From: Osmia lignaria lignaria | Lineage: Eukaryota > Arthropoda > Insecta > Hymenoptera > Megachilidae | NCBI RefSeq assembly: GCF_051020975.1 | Contig: NW_027478168.1 | Coordinates: 7,626,001-7,690,000, forward strand | Length of the DNA stretch: 64,000 nt | Direction: 5' to 3' | Part shown: positions 11,501 through 25,600 of the stretch, in pieces | How the letters are laid out: every line of letters begins with the position of its first letter | How positions within the stretch are numbered: position 1 is the first letter of the stretch | The notes under the pieces: model-generated | What the model was told of the DNA's origin: nothing | Database searches by the model: none | Seen by the model: only the letters and a program-made list of their open reading frames with translations | Position numbers and translations under genes: made by a program

Positions 11501-14500
11501 TCTGCACAGCTAAGCTGGAAGTGGCATTTGCAGCTCGCAATAGTGCAGAGTTATCTCAAAGAAAGGGGCCACGGTGTTTCTGTATCTCTATTATGTTGGT
11601 GCGGCTTCGGAACTTTTAAATATCTTGATATATCTCGAGAACTACGCATCTGATCAAAAAATATCATAGAACATAAAAAGTAGAAAACTTAATTCTCTAC
11701 AAAAAAGGTCGCTTAACATTTTGCCATAGCTCGCTTCGTTTCCGAGATATTTGCAGATTTATCTCAAGGGAAGGGGCCTGACGGACATATTTCGAGATAT
11801 TTCTTCTTCTTGTTGTTCTTCTTCTGCACAGCTAAGCTGGAAGTGGCATTTGCAGCTCGCAATAGTGCAGAGTTATCTCAAAGAAAGGGGCCACGGTGTT
11901 TCTGTATCTCTATTATGTTGGTGCGGCTTCGGAACTTTTAAATATCTTGATATATCTCGAGAACTACGCATCTGATCAAAAAATATCATAGAACATAGAA
12001 AGTAGGAAACTTAATTCTCTACAAAAAAGGTCTCTTAACATTTTGCCATAGCTCGCTCCGTTTCCGAGATATTTGCAGATTTATCTCAAGGGAAGGGGCC
12101 TGACGGACATATTTCGAGATATTTCTTCTTCTTGTTGTTCTTCTTCTGCACAGCTAAGCTGGAAGTGGCATTTGCGGCTCGCACTAGTGCAGAGTTATCT
12201 CAAAGAAAGGGGCCACGGTGTTTCTGTATCTGTATTATGTTGGTGCGGCTTCGGAACTTTTAAATATCACGATATATCTCGAAAACTACGCTTCTGATCA
12301 AAAAATATCATAGAACATAAATTGTAGGAAACATAATTCTCTACAAAAAACGTCTCTTAACATTTTGCCATAGCTTGTTTCGTTTCCGAGATATTTGCAG
12401 ATATATCTCAAGGGAAGGGGCCTGACGGACATATTTCGAGATATTTCTTCTTCTTGTTGTTCTTCTTCTGCACAGCTAAGCTGGAAGTGGCATTTGCAGC
12501 TCGCAATAGTGCAGAGTTATCTCAAAGAAAGGGGCCACGGTGTTTCTGTATCTCTATTATGTTGGTGCGGCTTCGGAACTTTTAAACATCTTGATATATC
12601 TCGAGAACTACGCATCTGATCAAAAAATATCATAGAACATAAAAAGTAGGAAACTTAATTCTCTACAAAAAAGGTCGCTTAACATTTTGCCATAGCTCGC
12701 TTCGTTTCCGAGATATTTGCAGATTTATCTCAAGGGAAGGGGCCTGACGGACATATTTCGAGATATTTCTTCTTCTTGTTGTTCTTCTTCTGCACAGCTA
12801 AGCTGGAAGTGGCATTTACAGCTCGCAATAGTGCAGAGTTATCTCAAAGAAAGGGGCCACGGTGTTTCTGTATCTCTATTATGTTGGTGCGGCTTCGGAA
12901 CTTTTAAATATCTTGATATATCTCGAGAAGTACGCATCTAATCAAAAAATATCATAGAACATAAAAAGTAGGAAACTTAATTCTCTACAAAAAAGGTCTC
13001 TTAACATTTTGCCATAGCTCGCTTCGTTTCCGAGATATTTGCAGATTTATCTCAAGGGAAGGGGCCTGACGGACATATTTCGAGATATTTCTTCTTCTTG
13101 TTGTTCTTCTCATGCACAGCTAAGCTGGAAGTGGCATTTGCAGCTCGCAATAGTGCAGAGTTATCTCAAAGAAAGGGGCCACGGTGTTTCTGTATCTCTA
13201 TTATGTTGGTGCGGCTTCGGAACTTTTAAATATCACGATATATCTCGAAAACTACGCTTCTGATCAAAAAATATCATAGAACATAAATTGTACGAAACAT
13301 AACTCTCTACAAAAAACGTCTCTTAACATTTTGCCATAGCTCGCTTCGTTTCCGAGATATTTGCAGATTCAGCTCAAAGGAACGGGCCTGACGGACATAT
13401 TTCGAGATATTTCTTCTTCTTGTTGTTCTTCTTCTGCACAGCTAAGCTGGAAGTGGCATTTGCAGCTGGCAATAGTGCAGAGTTATCTCAAAGAAAGGGG
13501 CCACGGTGTTTCTGTATCTCTATTATGTTGGTGCGGCTTCGGAACTTTCAAATATCTTGATATATCTCGAGAACTACGCATCTGATCAAAAAATATCATA
13601 GAAGATAAAAAGTAGGAAACTTAATTCTCTACAAAAAAGGTCGCTTAACATTTTGCCATAGCTCGCTTCGTTTCCGAGATATTTGCAGATTTATCTCAAG
13701 GGAAGGGGCCTGACGGACATATTTCGAGATATTTCTTCTTCTTGTTGTTCTTCTTCTGCACATCTAAGCTGGAAGTGGCATTTGCGGCTCGCACTAGTGC
13801 AGAGTTATCTCAAAGAAAGGGGCCACGGTGTTTCTGTATCTCTATTATGTTGGTGCGGCTTCGGAACTTTTAAATATCACGATATATCTCGAAAACTACG
13901 CTTCTGATCAAAAAATATCATAGAACATAAATTGTACGAAACATAATTCTCTACAAAAAACGTCTCTTAACATTTTGCCGTAGCTCGCTTCGTTTCCGAG
14001 ATATTTGCAGATTCAGCTCAAAGGAACGGGCCTGACGGACATATTTCGAGATATTTCTTCTTCTTGTTGTTCTTCTTCTGCACAGCTAAGCTGGAAGTGG
14101 CATTTGCAGCTCGCAATAGTGCAGAGTTATCTCAAAGAAAGGGGCCACGGTGTTTCTGTATCTCTATTATGTTGGTGCGGCTTCGGAACTTTCAAATATC
14201 TTGATATATCTCGAGAACTACGCATCTGATCAAAAAATATCATAGAACATAAAAAGTAGGAAACTTAATTCTCTACAAAAAAGGTCTCTTAACATTTTGC
14301 CATAGCTCGCTTCGTTTCCGAGATATATGCAGATTTATCTCAAGGGAAGGGGCCTGACGGACATATTTCGAGATATTTCTTCTTCTTGTTGTTCTTCTTC
14401 TGCACAGCTAAGCTGGAAGTGGCATTTGCAGCTCGCAATAGTGCAGAGTTATCTCAAAGAAAGGGGCCACGGTGCTTCTGTATCTCTATTATGTTGGTGC

Positions 14501-16257
14501 GGCTTCGGAAGTTTTAAATATCTCGATATATCTTGAAAACTACGCTACTGATCAAAAAATATCATAGAACATAAAAAGTAGGAAACTTTATTCTCTACAA
14601 ATAAAGTCTCTTAACATTTTGCCATAGCTCGCTTCGTTTCCGAGACATTTGCAGATTTATCTCGAGGGAAGGGGCCTGACGGACATATTTCGAGATATTT
14701 CTTCTTCTTGTTGTTCTTCTTCTGCACAGCTAAGCTGGAAGTGGCATTTCCGGCTCGCACTAGTGCAGAGTTATCTCAAAGAAAGGGGCCACGGTGTTTC
14801 TGTATCTCTATTATGTTGGTGCGGCTTCGGAACTTTTAAATATCTTGATATATCTCGAGAACTACGCATCTGATCAAAAAATATCATACAACATAAAAAG
14901 TAGGAAACTTAATTCTCTACAAAAAAGGTCTCTTAACGTTTTGCCATAGCTCGCTTCGTTTCCGAGATATTTGCAGATTTATCTCAAGGGAAGGGGCCTG
15001 GCGGACATATTTCGAGATATTTCTTCTTCTTGTTGTTCTTCTTCTGCACAGCTAAACTGGAAGTGGCATTTCCAGCTCGCAATAGTGCAGAGTTATCTCA
15101 AAGAAAGGGGCCACGGTGTTTCTGTATCTCTATTATGTTGGTGCGGCTTCGGAACTTTTAAATATTATGATATATCTCGAGAACTACGCATCTGATCAAA
15201 AAATATCATAGAACATAAATTGTAGGAAACATAATTCTCTACAAAAAAGGTCTCTTAACATTTTGCCATAGCTCGCTTCGTTTCCGAGATATTTGCAGAT
15301 TTATCTCAAGGGAAGGGGCCTGACGGACATATTTCGAGATATTTCTTCTTCTTGTTGTTCTTCTTCTGCACAGCTAAGCTGGAAGTGGCATTTGCAGGTC
15401 GCAATAGTGCAGAGTTATCTCAAAGAAAGGGGCCACGGTGTTTCTGTATCTCTATTATGTTGGTGCGGCTTCGGAACCTTTAAATATCTCGATATATCTC
15501 GAAAACTACGCTTCTGATCAAAAAATATCATAGAACTTAAAAAGTAGGAAACGTAATTCTCTACAGAAAAGGTCTCTTAACATTTTGCCATAGCTCGCTT
15601 CGTTTCCGAGATATTTGCAGATTTATCTCAAGGGAAGGGGCCTGACGGACATATTTCGAGATATTTCTTCTTCTTGTTGTTCTTCTTCTGCACAGCTAAG
15701 CTGGAAGCGGCATTTGCAGGTCGCAATAGTGCAGAGTTATCTCAAAGAAAGGGGCCACGGTGTTTCTGTATCTCTATTATGTTGGTGCGGCTTCGGAACC
15801 TTTAAATATCTCGATATATCTCGAAAACTACGCTTCTGATCAAAAAATATCATAGAACTTAAAAAGTAGGAAACGTAATTCTCCACAAAAAAGGTCTTTT
15901 AACATTTTGCCATAGCTCGGATTGTTTGCGAGATATTTGGAGATTTAGCTCAAGGGAAGGGGCCTGACGTACATATTTCGAGATATTTCTTCTTCTTGTT
16001 GTTCTTCTTCTGCACAGCTAAGCTGGAAGTGGCATTTGCAGGTCGCAATAGTGCAGAGTTATCTCAAAGAAAGGGGCCACGGTGTTTCTGTATCTCTATT
16101 ATGTTGGTGCGGCTTCGGATCTTTTAAATATCTTGATATATCTCGAGAACTACGCATCTGATCAAAAAATATCATAGAACATAAATAGTAGGAAACTTAA
16201 TTCTCTACAAAAAGGTCCCTCAACATTTTGCCATAGCTCGCTTCGTTTCCGAGATAT
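8532..16257. repeat. Array domain 2: 24 monomers, first B-type units and C-heads
   Basis: The unit at 8532 is the first to carry the B bases CGGCTCGCACTAG. Its tail is also the first with AAATTGTAGG and AAAAAACGTCTC. C-heads (CAGATTCAGCTCAAAGG) first appear at 13361 and 14005. Units at 10141 and 12073 pair at a 1932-bp offset (6 monomers), sharing GCTCGCTCCG, CTGTATCTGTATTATG and GCTTGTTTCG. Units 13039-13682 and 13683-14326 pair as a dimer, sharing TTGTACGAAACATAA and AACTTTCAAATATC. Units 15293 and 15615 share GCAGGTCGC and AACCTTTAAA, and the unit at 15937 shares GCAGGTCGC. Confidence 0.8.
15937..16257. repeat. Outlier 321-bp monomer with clustered private substitutions
   Basis: The tail of the preceding unit and the head of this one carry about nine changes seen nowhere else nearby. 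Examples are CTCCAC, GTCTTTTAAC, GCTCGGATTG, TTTGCGAG, TTTGGAGATTTAGC and GACGTACAT between about 15883 and 15970. The T-to-G change makes a TAG stop at 15946-15948, closing the open frame at codon 4. The rest of the unit looks ordinary apart from GGATCTTTT. The cluster suggests an older, unhomogenised patch or a local error. Confidence 0.8.
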
Positions 16258-18509
16258 TTGCACATTTATCTCAAGGGAAGGGGCCTAACGGACATATTTC
16301 GAGATATTTCTTCTTCTTGTTGTTCTTCTTCTGCACAGCTAAGCTGGAAGTGGCATTTGCTGCTCGCACTAGTGCAGAGTTATCTCAAAGAAAGGGGCCA
16401 CGGTATTTCTGTATCTCTATTATGTTGGTGCGGCTTCGGAACTTTTAAATATCTCGATATATCTCGAAAACTACGCTTCTGATCAAAAAATATCATAGCA
16501 CATAAATTGTAGGAAACATAATTCTCTACAAAAAACGTCTCTTATCATTTTGCCATAGCTCGCTTCGTTTCCGAGATATTTGCAGATTTATCTCAAGGGA
16601 AGGGGCCTGACGGACATATTTCGAGATATTGCTTCTTCTTGTTGTTCTTCTTCTGCACAGCTAAGCTGGAAGTGGCATTTGCAGCTCGCAATAGTGCGGA
16701 GTTATCTCAAAGAGAGGGGTCACGGTGTTTCTGTATCTCTATTATGTTGGTGCGGCTTCGGAACTTTTAAATATCTTGATATATCCCGAGAACTACGCAT
16801 CTGATCAAAAAATATCATAGAAGATAAAAAGTAGGAAACTTAATTCTCTACAAAAAAGGTCTCTTAACATTTTGCCATAGCTCGCTTCGTTTCCGAGATA
16901 TTTGCAGATTTATCTCAAGGGAAGGGGCCTGACGGACATATTTCGAGATATTTCTTCTTCTTGTTGTTCTTCTTCTGCACAGCTAAGCTGGAAGTGGCAT
17001 GTGCGGCTCGCACTAGTGCAGAGTTATCTCAAAGAAAGGGGCCACGGTGTTTCTGTATCTCTATTATGTTGGTGCGGCTTCGGAACTTTTAAATATCTCG
17101 ATATATCTCGAAAACTACGCTTCTGATCAAAAAATATCATAGAACATAAATAGTAGGACACTTAATTCTCTACAAAAAGGTCCCTCAACATTTTGCCATA
17201 GCTCGCTTCGTTTCCGAGATATTTGCACATTTATCTCAAGGGAAGGGGCCTAACGGACATATTTCGAGATATTTCTTCTTCTTGTTGTTCTTCTTCTGCA
17301 CAGCTAAGCTGGAAGTGGCATTTGCAGCTCGCAATAGTGCAGAGTAATCTCAAAGAAAGGGGCCACGGTGTTTCTGTATCTCTATTATGTTGGTGCGGCT
17401 TCGGAACTTTTAAATATCTTGATATATCTCGAGAACTACGCATCTGATCGAAAAATATCATAGAAGATAAAAAGTAGGAAACTTAATTCTCTACAAAAAA
17501 GGTCTCTTAACATTTTGCCATAGCTCGCTTCGTTTCCGAGATATTTGCAGATATATCTCAAGGGAAGGGGCCTGACGGACATATTTCGAGATATTTCTTC
17601 TTCTTGTTGTTCTTCTTCTGCACAGCTAAGCTGGAAGTGGCATTTGCAGCTCGCAATAGTGCAGAGTTATCTCAAAGAAGGGGGCCACGGTGTTTCTGTA
17701 TCTCGATTATGTTGGTGCGGCTTCGGAACTTTTCAATATCTTGATATATCTCGAGAACTACGCATCTGCTCAAAAAATATCATAGAACATAAATAGTAGG
17801 AAACTTAATTCTCTACAAAAAGGTCCCTCAACATTTTGCCATAGCTCGCTTCGTTTCCGAGATATTTGCACATTTATCTCAAGGGAAGGGGCCTAACGGA
17901 CATATTTCGAGATATTTCTTCTTCTTGTTGTTCTTCTTCTGCACAGCTAAGCTGGAAGTGGCATTTGCAGCTCGCAATAGTGCAGAGTTATCTCAAAGAA
18001 AGGGGCCACGGTGTTTCTGTATCTCTATTATGTTGGTGCGGCTTCGGAACTTTTAAATATCTTGATATATCTCGAGAACTACGCATCTGATCAAAAAATA
18101 TCATAGAACATAAAAAGTAGGAAACTTAATTGTCTACAAAAAAGGTCTCTTAACATTTTGCCATAGCTCGCTTCGTTTCCGAGATATTTGCAGATTTATC
18201 TCAAGGGAAGGGGCCTGACGGACATATTTCGAGATATTTCTTCTTCTTGTTGTTCTTCTTCTGCACAGCTAAGCTGGAAGTGGCATTTGCGGCTCGCACT
18301 AGTGCAGAGTTATCTCGAAGAAAGGGGCCACGGTGTTTCTGTATCTCTATTATGTTGGTGCGGCTTCGGAACTTTTAAATATCTCGATATATCTCGAGAA
18401 CTACGCTTCTGATCAAAAAATATCATAGAACATAAATTGTAGGAAACATAATTCTCTACAAAAAACGTCTCTTAACATTTTGCCATAGCTCGCTTCGTTT
18501 CCGAGATAT

Positions 18510-20441
18510 TTGCAGATTCAGCTCAAAGGAACGGGCCTGACGGACATATTTCGAGATATTTCTTCTTCTTGTTGTTCTTCTTCTGCACAGCTAAGCTGGA
18601 AGTGGCATTTGCGGCTCGCACTAGTGCAGAGTTATCTCGAAGAAAGGGGCCACGGTGTTTCTGTATCTCTATTATGTTGGTGCGGCTTCGGAACTTTTAA
18701 ATATCTTGATATATCTCGAGAACTACGCTTCTGATCAAAAAATATCATAGAACATAAAAAGTAGGAAACTTAATTCTCTACAAAAAAGGTCTCTGAACAT
18801 TTTGCCATAGCTCGCTTCGTTTCCGAGATATTTGCAGATTTATCTCAAGGGAAGGGGCCTGACGGACATATTTCGAGATATTTCTTATTCTTGTTGTTCT
18901 TCTTCTGCACAGCTAAGCTGGAAGTGGCATTTGCGGCTCGCACTAGTGCAGAGTTATCTCAAAGAAAGGGGCCACGGTGTTTCTGTATCTCTATTATGTT
19001 GGTGCGGCTTCGGAACTTTTAAATATCTCGATATATCTCGAAAACTACGCTTCTGATCAAAAAATATCAGAGTACATAAATTGTAGGAAACATAATTCTC
19101 TACAAAAAACGTCTCTTAACATTTTGCCATAGCTCGCTTCGTTTCCGAGATATTTGCAGATTCAGCTCAAAGGAACGGGCCTGACGGACATGTTTCGAGA
19201 TATTTCTTCTTCTTGTTGTTCTTCTTCTGCACAGCTAAGCTGGAAGTGGCATTTGCGGCTCGCACTAGTGCAGAGTTATCTCGAAGAAAGGGGCCACGGT
19301 GTTTCTGTATCTCTATTATGTTGGTGCGGCTTCGGAACTTTTAAATATCTCGATATATCTCGAGAACTACGCTTCTGATCAAAAAATATCATAGAACATA
19401 AATTGTAGGAAACATAATTCTCTACAAAAAACGTCTCTTAACATTTTGCCATAGCTCGCTTCGTTTCCGAGATATTTGCAGATTCAGCTCAAAGGAACGG
19501 GCCTGACGGACATATTTCGAGATATTTCTTCTTCTTGTTGTTCTTCTTCTGCACAGCTAAGCTGGAAGTGGCATTTGCGGCTCGCACTAGTGCAGAGTTA
19601 TCTCGAAGAAAGGGGCCACGGTGTTTCTGTATCTCTATTATGTTGGTGCGGCTTCGGAACTTTTAAATATCTTGATATATCTCGAGAACTACGCTTCTGA
19701 TCAAAAAATATCATAGAACATAAAAAGTAGGAAACTTAATTCTCTACAAAAAAGGTCTCTGAACATTTTGCCATAGCTCGCTTCGTTTCCGAGATATTTG
19801 CAGATTTATCTCAAGGGAAGGGGCCTGACGGACATATTTCGAGATATTTCTTATTCTTGTTGTTCTTCTTCTGCACAGCTAAGCTGGAAGTGGCATTTGC
19901 GGCTCGCACTAGTGCAGAGTTATCTCAAAGAAAGGGGCCACGGTGTTTCTGTATCTCTATTATGTTGGTGCGGCTTCGGAACTTTTAAATATCTCGATAT
20001 ATCTCGAAAACTACGCTTCTGATCAAAAAATATCAGAGTACATAAATTGTAGGAAACATAATTCTCTACAAAAAACGTCTCTTAACATTTTGCCATAGCT
20101 CGCTTCGTTTCCGAGATATTTGCAGATTCAGCTCAAAGGAACGGGCCTGACGGACATGTTTCGAGATATTTCTTCTTCTTGTTGTTCTTCTTCTGCACAG
20201 CTAGGCTGGAAGTGGCATTTGCAGCTCGTAATAGTGCAGAGTAATCTCAAAGAAAGGGGCCACGGTGTTTCTGTATCTCTATTATGTTGGTGCGGCTTCG
20301 GAACTTTTAAATATCTTGATATATCTCGAGAACTACGCATCTGATCAAAAAATACCATAGAACATAAAAAGTAGGAAACTTAATTCTCTACAAAAAAGGT
20401 CTCTTAACATTTTGCCATAGCTCGCTTCGTTTCCGAGATAT
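18510..20441. repeat. Tandem duplication of a 3-monomer block (966-bp offset)
   Basis: Units 18510, 18832 and 19154 align with 19476, 19798 and 20120. The middle members share TTATTCTTG in the mirror tract and CAGAGTACAT in the tail; the third members share GACATGTTTCG. The third members part where 19154 has CGGCTCGCAC and 20120 has CTAGGCTGG with CAGCTCGTAA. The same trimer pair recurs at 25272 and 26238 within the 20-monomer duplicate, so this tandem predates that larger event. Confidence 0.8.
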
Positions 20442-22616
20442 TTGCAGATTTATCTCCAGGGAAGGGGCCTGACGGACATATTTCGAGATATTTCTTCTTC
20501 TTGTTGTTCTTCTTCGTGCACAGCTAAGCTGGAAGTGGCATTTGCGGCTCGCACTAGTGCAGAGTTATCTCAAAGAAAGGGGCCACGGTGTTTCTGAATC
20601 TCTATTATGTTGGTGCGGCTTCGGAACTTTTAAATATCTCGATATATCTCGAAAACTACGCTTCTGATCAAAAAATATCATAGAACATAAATTGTAGGAA
20701 ACATAATTCTCTACAAAAAACGTCTCTTAACATTTTGCCATAGCTCGCTTCGTTTCCGAGATATTTGCAGATTCAGCTCAAAGGAACGGGCCTGACGGAC
20801 ATATTTCGAGATATTTCTTCTTCTTGTTGTTCTTCTTCTGCACAGCTAAGCTGGAAGTGGCATTTGCAGCTCGCAATAGTGCAGAGTAGTCTCAACGAAA
20901 GGGGCCACGGTGTTTCTGTATCTCTATTATGTTGGTGCGGCTTCGGAACTTTTAAATATCTTGATATATCTCGAGAACTACGCTTCTGATCAAAAAATAT
21001 CATAGAACATAAAAAGTAGGAAACTTAATTCTCTACAAAAAAGGTCTCTGAACATTTTGCCATAGCTCGCTTCGTTTCCGAGATATTTGCAGATTTATCT
21101 CAAGGGAAGGGGCCTGACGGACATATTTCGAGATATTTCTTATTCTTGTTGTTCTTCTTCTGCACAGCTAAGCTGGAAGTGGCATTTGCGGCTCGCACTA
21201 GTGCAGAGTTATCTCAAAGAAAGGGGCCACGGTGTTTCTGTATCTCTATTATGTTGGTGCGGCTTCGGAACTTTTAAATATCTCGATATATCTCGAAAAC
21301 TACGCTTCTGATCAAAAAATATCAGAGTACATAAATTGTAGGAAACATAATTCTCTACAAAAAACGTCTCTTAACATTTTGCCATAGCTCGCTTCGTTTC
21401 CGAGATATTTGCAGATTCAGCTCAAAGGAACGGGCCTGACGGACATGTTTCGAGATATTTCTTCTTCTTGTTGTTCTTCTTCTGCACAGCTAGGCTGGAA
21501 GTGGCATTTGCAGCTCGTAATAGTGCAGAGTAATCTCAAAGAAAGGGGCCACGGTGTTTCTGTATCTCTATTATGTTGGTGCGGCTTCGGAACTTTTAAA
21601 TATCTCGATATATCTCGAAAACTACGCTTCTGATCAAAAAATATCATAGAACATAAATTGTAGGAAACATAATTCTCTACAAAAAACGTCTCTTAACATT
21701 TTGCCATAGCTCGCTTCGTTTCCGAGATATTTGCAGATTCAGCTCAAAGGAACGGGCCTGACGGACATGTTTCGAGATATTTCTTCTTCTTGTTGTTCTT
21801 CTTCTGCACAGCTAAGCTGGAAGTGGCATTTGCAGCTCGCAATAGTGCAGAGTAATCTCAAAGAAAGGGGCCACGGTGTTTCTGTATCTCTATTATGTTG
21901 GTGCGGCTTCGGAACTTTTAAATATCTTGATATATCTCGAGAACTACGCATCTGATCAAAAAATACCATAGAACATAAAAAGTAGGAAACTTAATTCTCT
22001 ACAAAAAAGGTCTCTTAACATTTTGCCATAGCTCGCTTCGTTTCCGAGATATTTGCAGATTTATCTCCAGGGAAGGGGCCTGACGGACATATTTCGAGAT
22101 ATTTCTTCTTCTTGTTGTTCTTCTTCGTGCACAGCTAAGCTGGAAGTGGCATTTGCGGCTCGCACTAGTGCAGAGTTATCTCAAAGAAAGGGGCCACGGT
22201 GTTTCTGAATCTCTATTATGTTGGTGCGGCTTCGGAACTTTTAAATATCTCGATATATCTCGAAAACTACGCTTCTGATCAAAAAATATCATAGAACATA
22301 AATTGTAGGAAACATAATTCTCTACAAAAAACGTCTCTTAACATTTTGCCATAGCTCGCTTCGTTTCCGAGATATTTGCAGATTCAGCTCAAAGGAACGG
22401 GCCTGACGGACATATTTCGAGATATTTCTTCTTCTTGTTGTTCTTCTTCTGCACAGCTAAGCTGGAAGTGGCATTTGCAGCTCGCAATAGTGCAGAGTAG
22501 TCTCAACGAAAGGGGCCACGGTGTTTCTGTATCTCTATTATGTTGGTGCGGCTTCGGAACTTTTAAATATCTTGATATATCTCGAGAACTACGCTTCTGA
22601 TCAAAAAATATCATAG
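20240..22616. repeat. Duplicated block at a 5-monomer offset (1611 bp)
   Basis: About 20240-21005 matches about 21851-22616, offset by 1611 bp (five monomers plus the 1-bp insertion). The shared order is GTAATCTC, then AAATACCATAG, then CTCCAGGG with TTCGTGCACAG and CTGAATCTC, then GTAGTCTCAACG. The match ends where 21005 reads GAACATAAAAAG and 22614 reads GAAGATAAAAAG. Confidence 0.8.
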
Positions 22617-25600
22617 AAGATAAAAAGTAGGAAACTTAATTCTCTACAAAAAAGGTCTCTTAACATTTTGCCATAGCTCGCTTCGTTTCCGAGATATTTG
22701 CAGATTTATCTCAAGGGAAGGGGCCTGACGGACATATTTCGAGATATTTCTTCTTCTTGTTGTTCTTCTTCTGCACAGCTAAGCTGGAAGTGGCATGTGC
22801 GGCTCGCACTAGTGCAGAGTTATCTCAAAGAAAGGGGCCACGGTGTTTCTGTATCTCTATTATGTTGGTGCGGCTTCGGAACTTTTAAATATCTCGATAT
22901 ATCTCGAAAACTACGCTTCTGATCAAAAAATATCATAGAACATAAATAGTAGGACACTTAATTCTCTACAAAAAGGTCCCTCAACATTTTGCCATAGCTC
23001 GCTTCGTTTCCGAGATATTTGCACATTTATCTCAAGGGAAGGGGCCTAACGGACATATTTCGAGATATTTCTTCTTCTTGTTGTTCTTCTTCTGCACAGC
23101 TAAGCTGGAAGTGGCATTTGCTGCTCGCACTAGTGCAGAGTTATCTCAAAGAAAGGGGCCACGGTGTTTCTGTATCTCTATTATGTTGGTGCGGCTTCGG
23201 AACTTTTAAATATCTCGATATATCTCGAAAACTACGCTTCTGATCAAAAAATATCATAGCACATAAATTGTGGGAAACATAATTCTCTACAAAAAACGTC
23301 TCTTAACATTTTGCCATAGCTCGCTTCGTTTCCGAGATATTTGCAGATTTATCTCAAGGGAAGGGGCCTGACGGACATATTTCGAGATATTTCTTCTTCT
23401 TGTTGTTCTTCTTCTGCACAGCTAAGCTGGAAGTGGCATTTGCAGCTCGCAATAGTGCAGAGTTATCTCAAAGAGAGGGGCCACGGTGTTTCTGTATCTC
23501 TATTATGTTGGTGCGGCTTCGGAACTTTTAAATATCTTGATATATCTCGAGAACTACGCATCTGATCAAAAAATATCATAGAACATAAATTGTAGGAAAC
23601 ATAATTCTCTACAAAAAACGTCTCTTAACATTTTGCCATAGCTCGCTTCGTTTCCGAGATATTTGCAGATTCAGCTCAAAGGAACGGGCCTGACGGACAT
23701 ATTTCGAGATATTTCTTCTTCTTGTTGTTCTTCTTCTGCACAGCTAAGCTGGAAGTGGCATTTGCAGCTCGCAATAGTGCAGAGTAATCTCAAAGAAAGG
23801 GGCCACGGTGTTTCTGTATCTCTATTATGTTGGTGCGGCTTCGGAACTTTTAAATATCTTGATATATCTCGAGAACTACGCATCTGATCGAAAAATATCA
23901 TAGAAGATAAAAAGTAGGAAACTTAATTCTCTACAAAAAAGGTCTCTTAACATTTTGCCATAGCTCGCTTCGTTTCCGAGATATTTGCAGATATATCTCA
24001 AGGGAAGGGGCCTGACGGACATATTTCGAGATATTTCTTCTTCTTGTTGTTCTTCTTCTGCACAGCTAAGCTGGAAGTGGCATTTGCAGCTCGCAATAGT
24101 GCAGAGTTATCTCAAAGAAGGGGGCCACGGTGTTTCTGTATCTCGATTATGTTGGTGCGGCTTCGGAACTTTTCAATATCTTGATATATCTCGAGAACTA
24201 CGCATCTGCTCAAAAAATATCATAGAACATAAATAGTAGGAAACTTAATTCTCTACAAAAAGGTCCCTCAACATTTTGCCATAGCTCGCTTCGTTTCCGA
24301 GATATTTGCACATTTATCTCAAGGGAAGGGGCCTAACGGACATATTTCGAGATATTTCTTCTTCTTGTTGTTCTTCTTCTGCACAGCTAAGCTGGAAGTG
24401 GCATTTGCAGCTCGCAATAGTGCAGAGTTATCTCAAAGAAAGGGGCCACGGTGTTTCTGTATCTCTATTATGTTGGTGCGGCTTCGGAACTTTTAAATAT
24501 CTTGATATATCTCGAGAACTACGCATCTGATCAAAAAATATCATAGAACATAAAAAGTAGGAAACTTAATTGTCTACAAAAAAGGTCTCTTAACATTTTG
24601 CCATAGCTCGCTTCGTTTCCGAGATATTTGCAGATTTATCTCAAGGGAAGGGGCCTGACGGACATATTTCGAGATATTTCTTCTTCTTGTTGTTCTTCTT
24701 CTGCACAGCTAAGCTGGAAGTGGCATTTGCGGCTCGCACTAGTGCAGAGTTATCTCGAAGAAAGGGGCCACGGTGTTTCTGTATCTCTATTATGTTGGTG
24801 CGGCTTCGGAACTTTTAAATATCTCGATATATCTCGAGAACTACGCTTCTGATCAAAAAATATCATAGAACATAAATTGTAGGAAACATAATTCTCTACA
24901 AAAAACGTCTCTTAACATTTTGCCATAGCTCGCTTCGTTTCCGAGATATTTGCAGATTCAGCTCAAAGGAACGGGCCTGACGGACATATTTCGAGATATT
25001 TCTTCTTCTTGTTGTTCTTCTTCTGCACAGCTAAGCTGGAAGTGGCATTTGCAGCTCGCAATAGTGCAGAGTAGTCTCAACGAAAGGGGCCACGGTGTTT
25101 CTGTATCTCTATTATGTTGGTGCGGCTTCGGAACTTTTAAATATCTTGATATATCTCGAGAACTACGCTTCTGATCAAAAAATATCATAGAACATAAAAA
25201 GTAGGAAACTTAATTCTCTACAAAAAAGGTCTCTGAACATTTTGCCATAGCTCGCTTCGTTTCCGAGATATTTGCAGATTTATCTCAAGGGAAGGGGCCT
25301 GACGGACATATTTCGAGATATTTCTTATTCTTGTTGTTCTTCTTCTGCACAGCTAAGCTGGAAGTGGCATTTGCGGCTCGCACTAGTGCAGAGTTATCTC
25401 AAAGAAAGGGGCCACGGTGTTTCTGTATCTCTATTATGTTGGTGCGGCTTCGGAACTTTTAAATATCTCGATATATCTCGAAAACTACGCTTCTGATCAA
25501 AAAATATCAGAGTACATAAATTGTAGGAAACATAATTCTCTACAAAAAACGTCTCTTAACATTTTGCCATAGCTCGCTTCGTTTCCGAGATATTTGCAGA

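Noticed and set aside
20442..20764. Functional frameshift or programmed recoding signal at TTCGTGCACAG
   Set aside because: A simple 1-bp G insertion shared by four copies through duplication (20442, 22053, 26882, 32994). Nothing suggests recoding.
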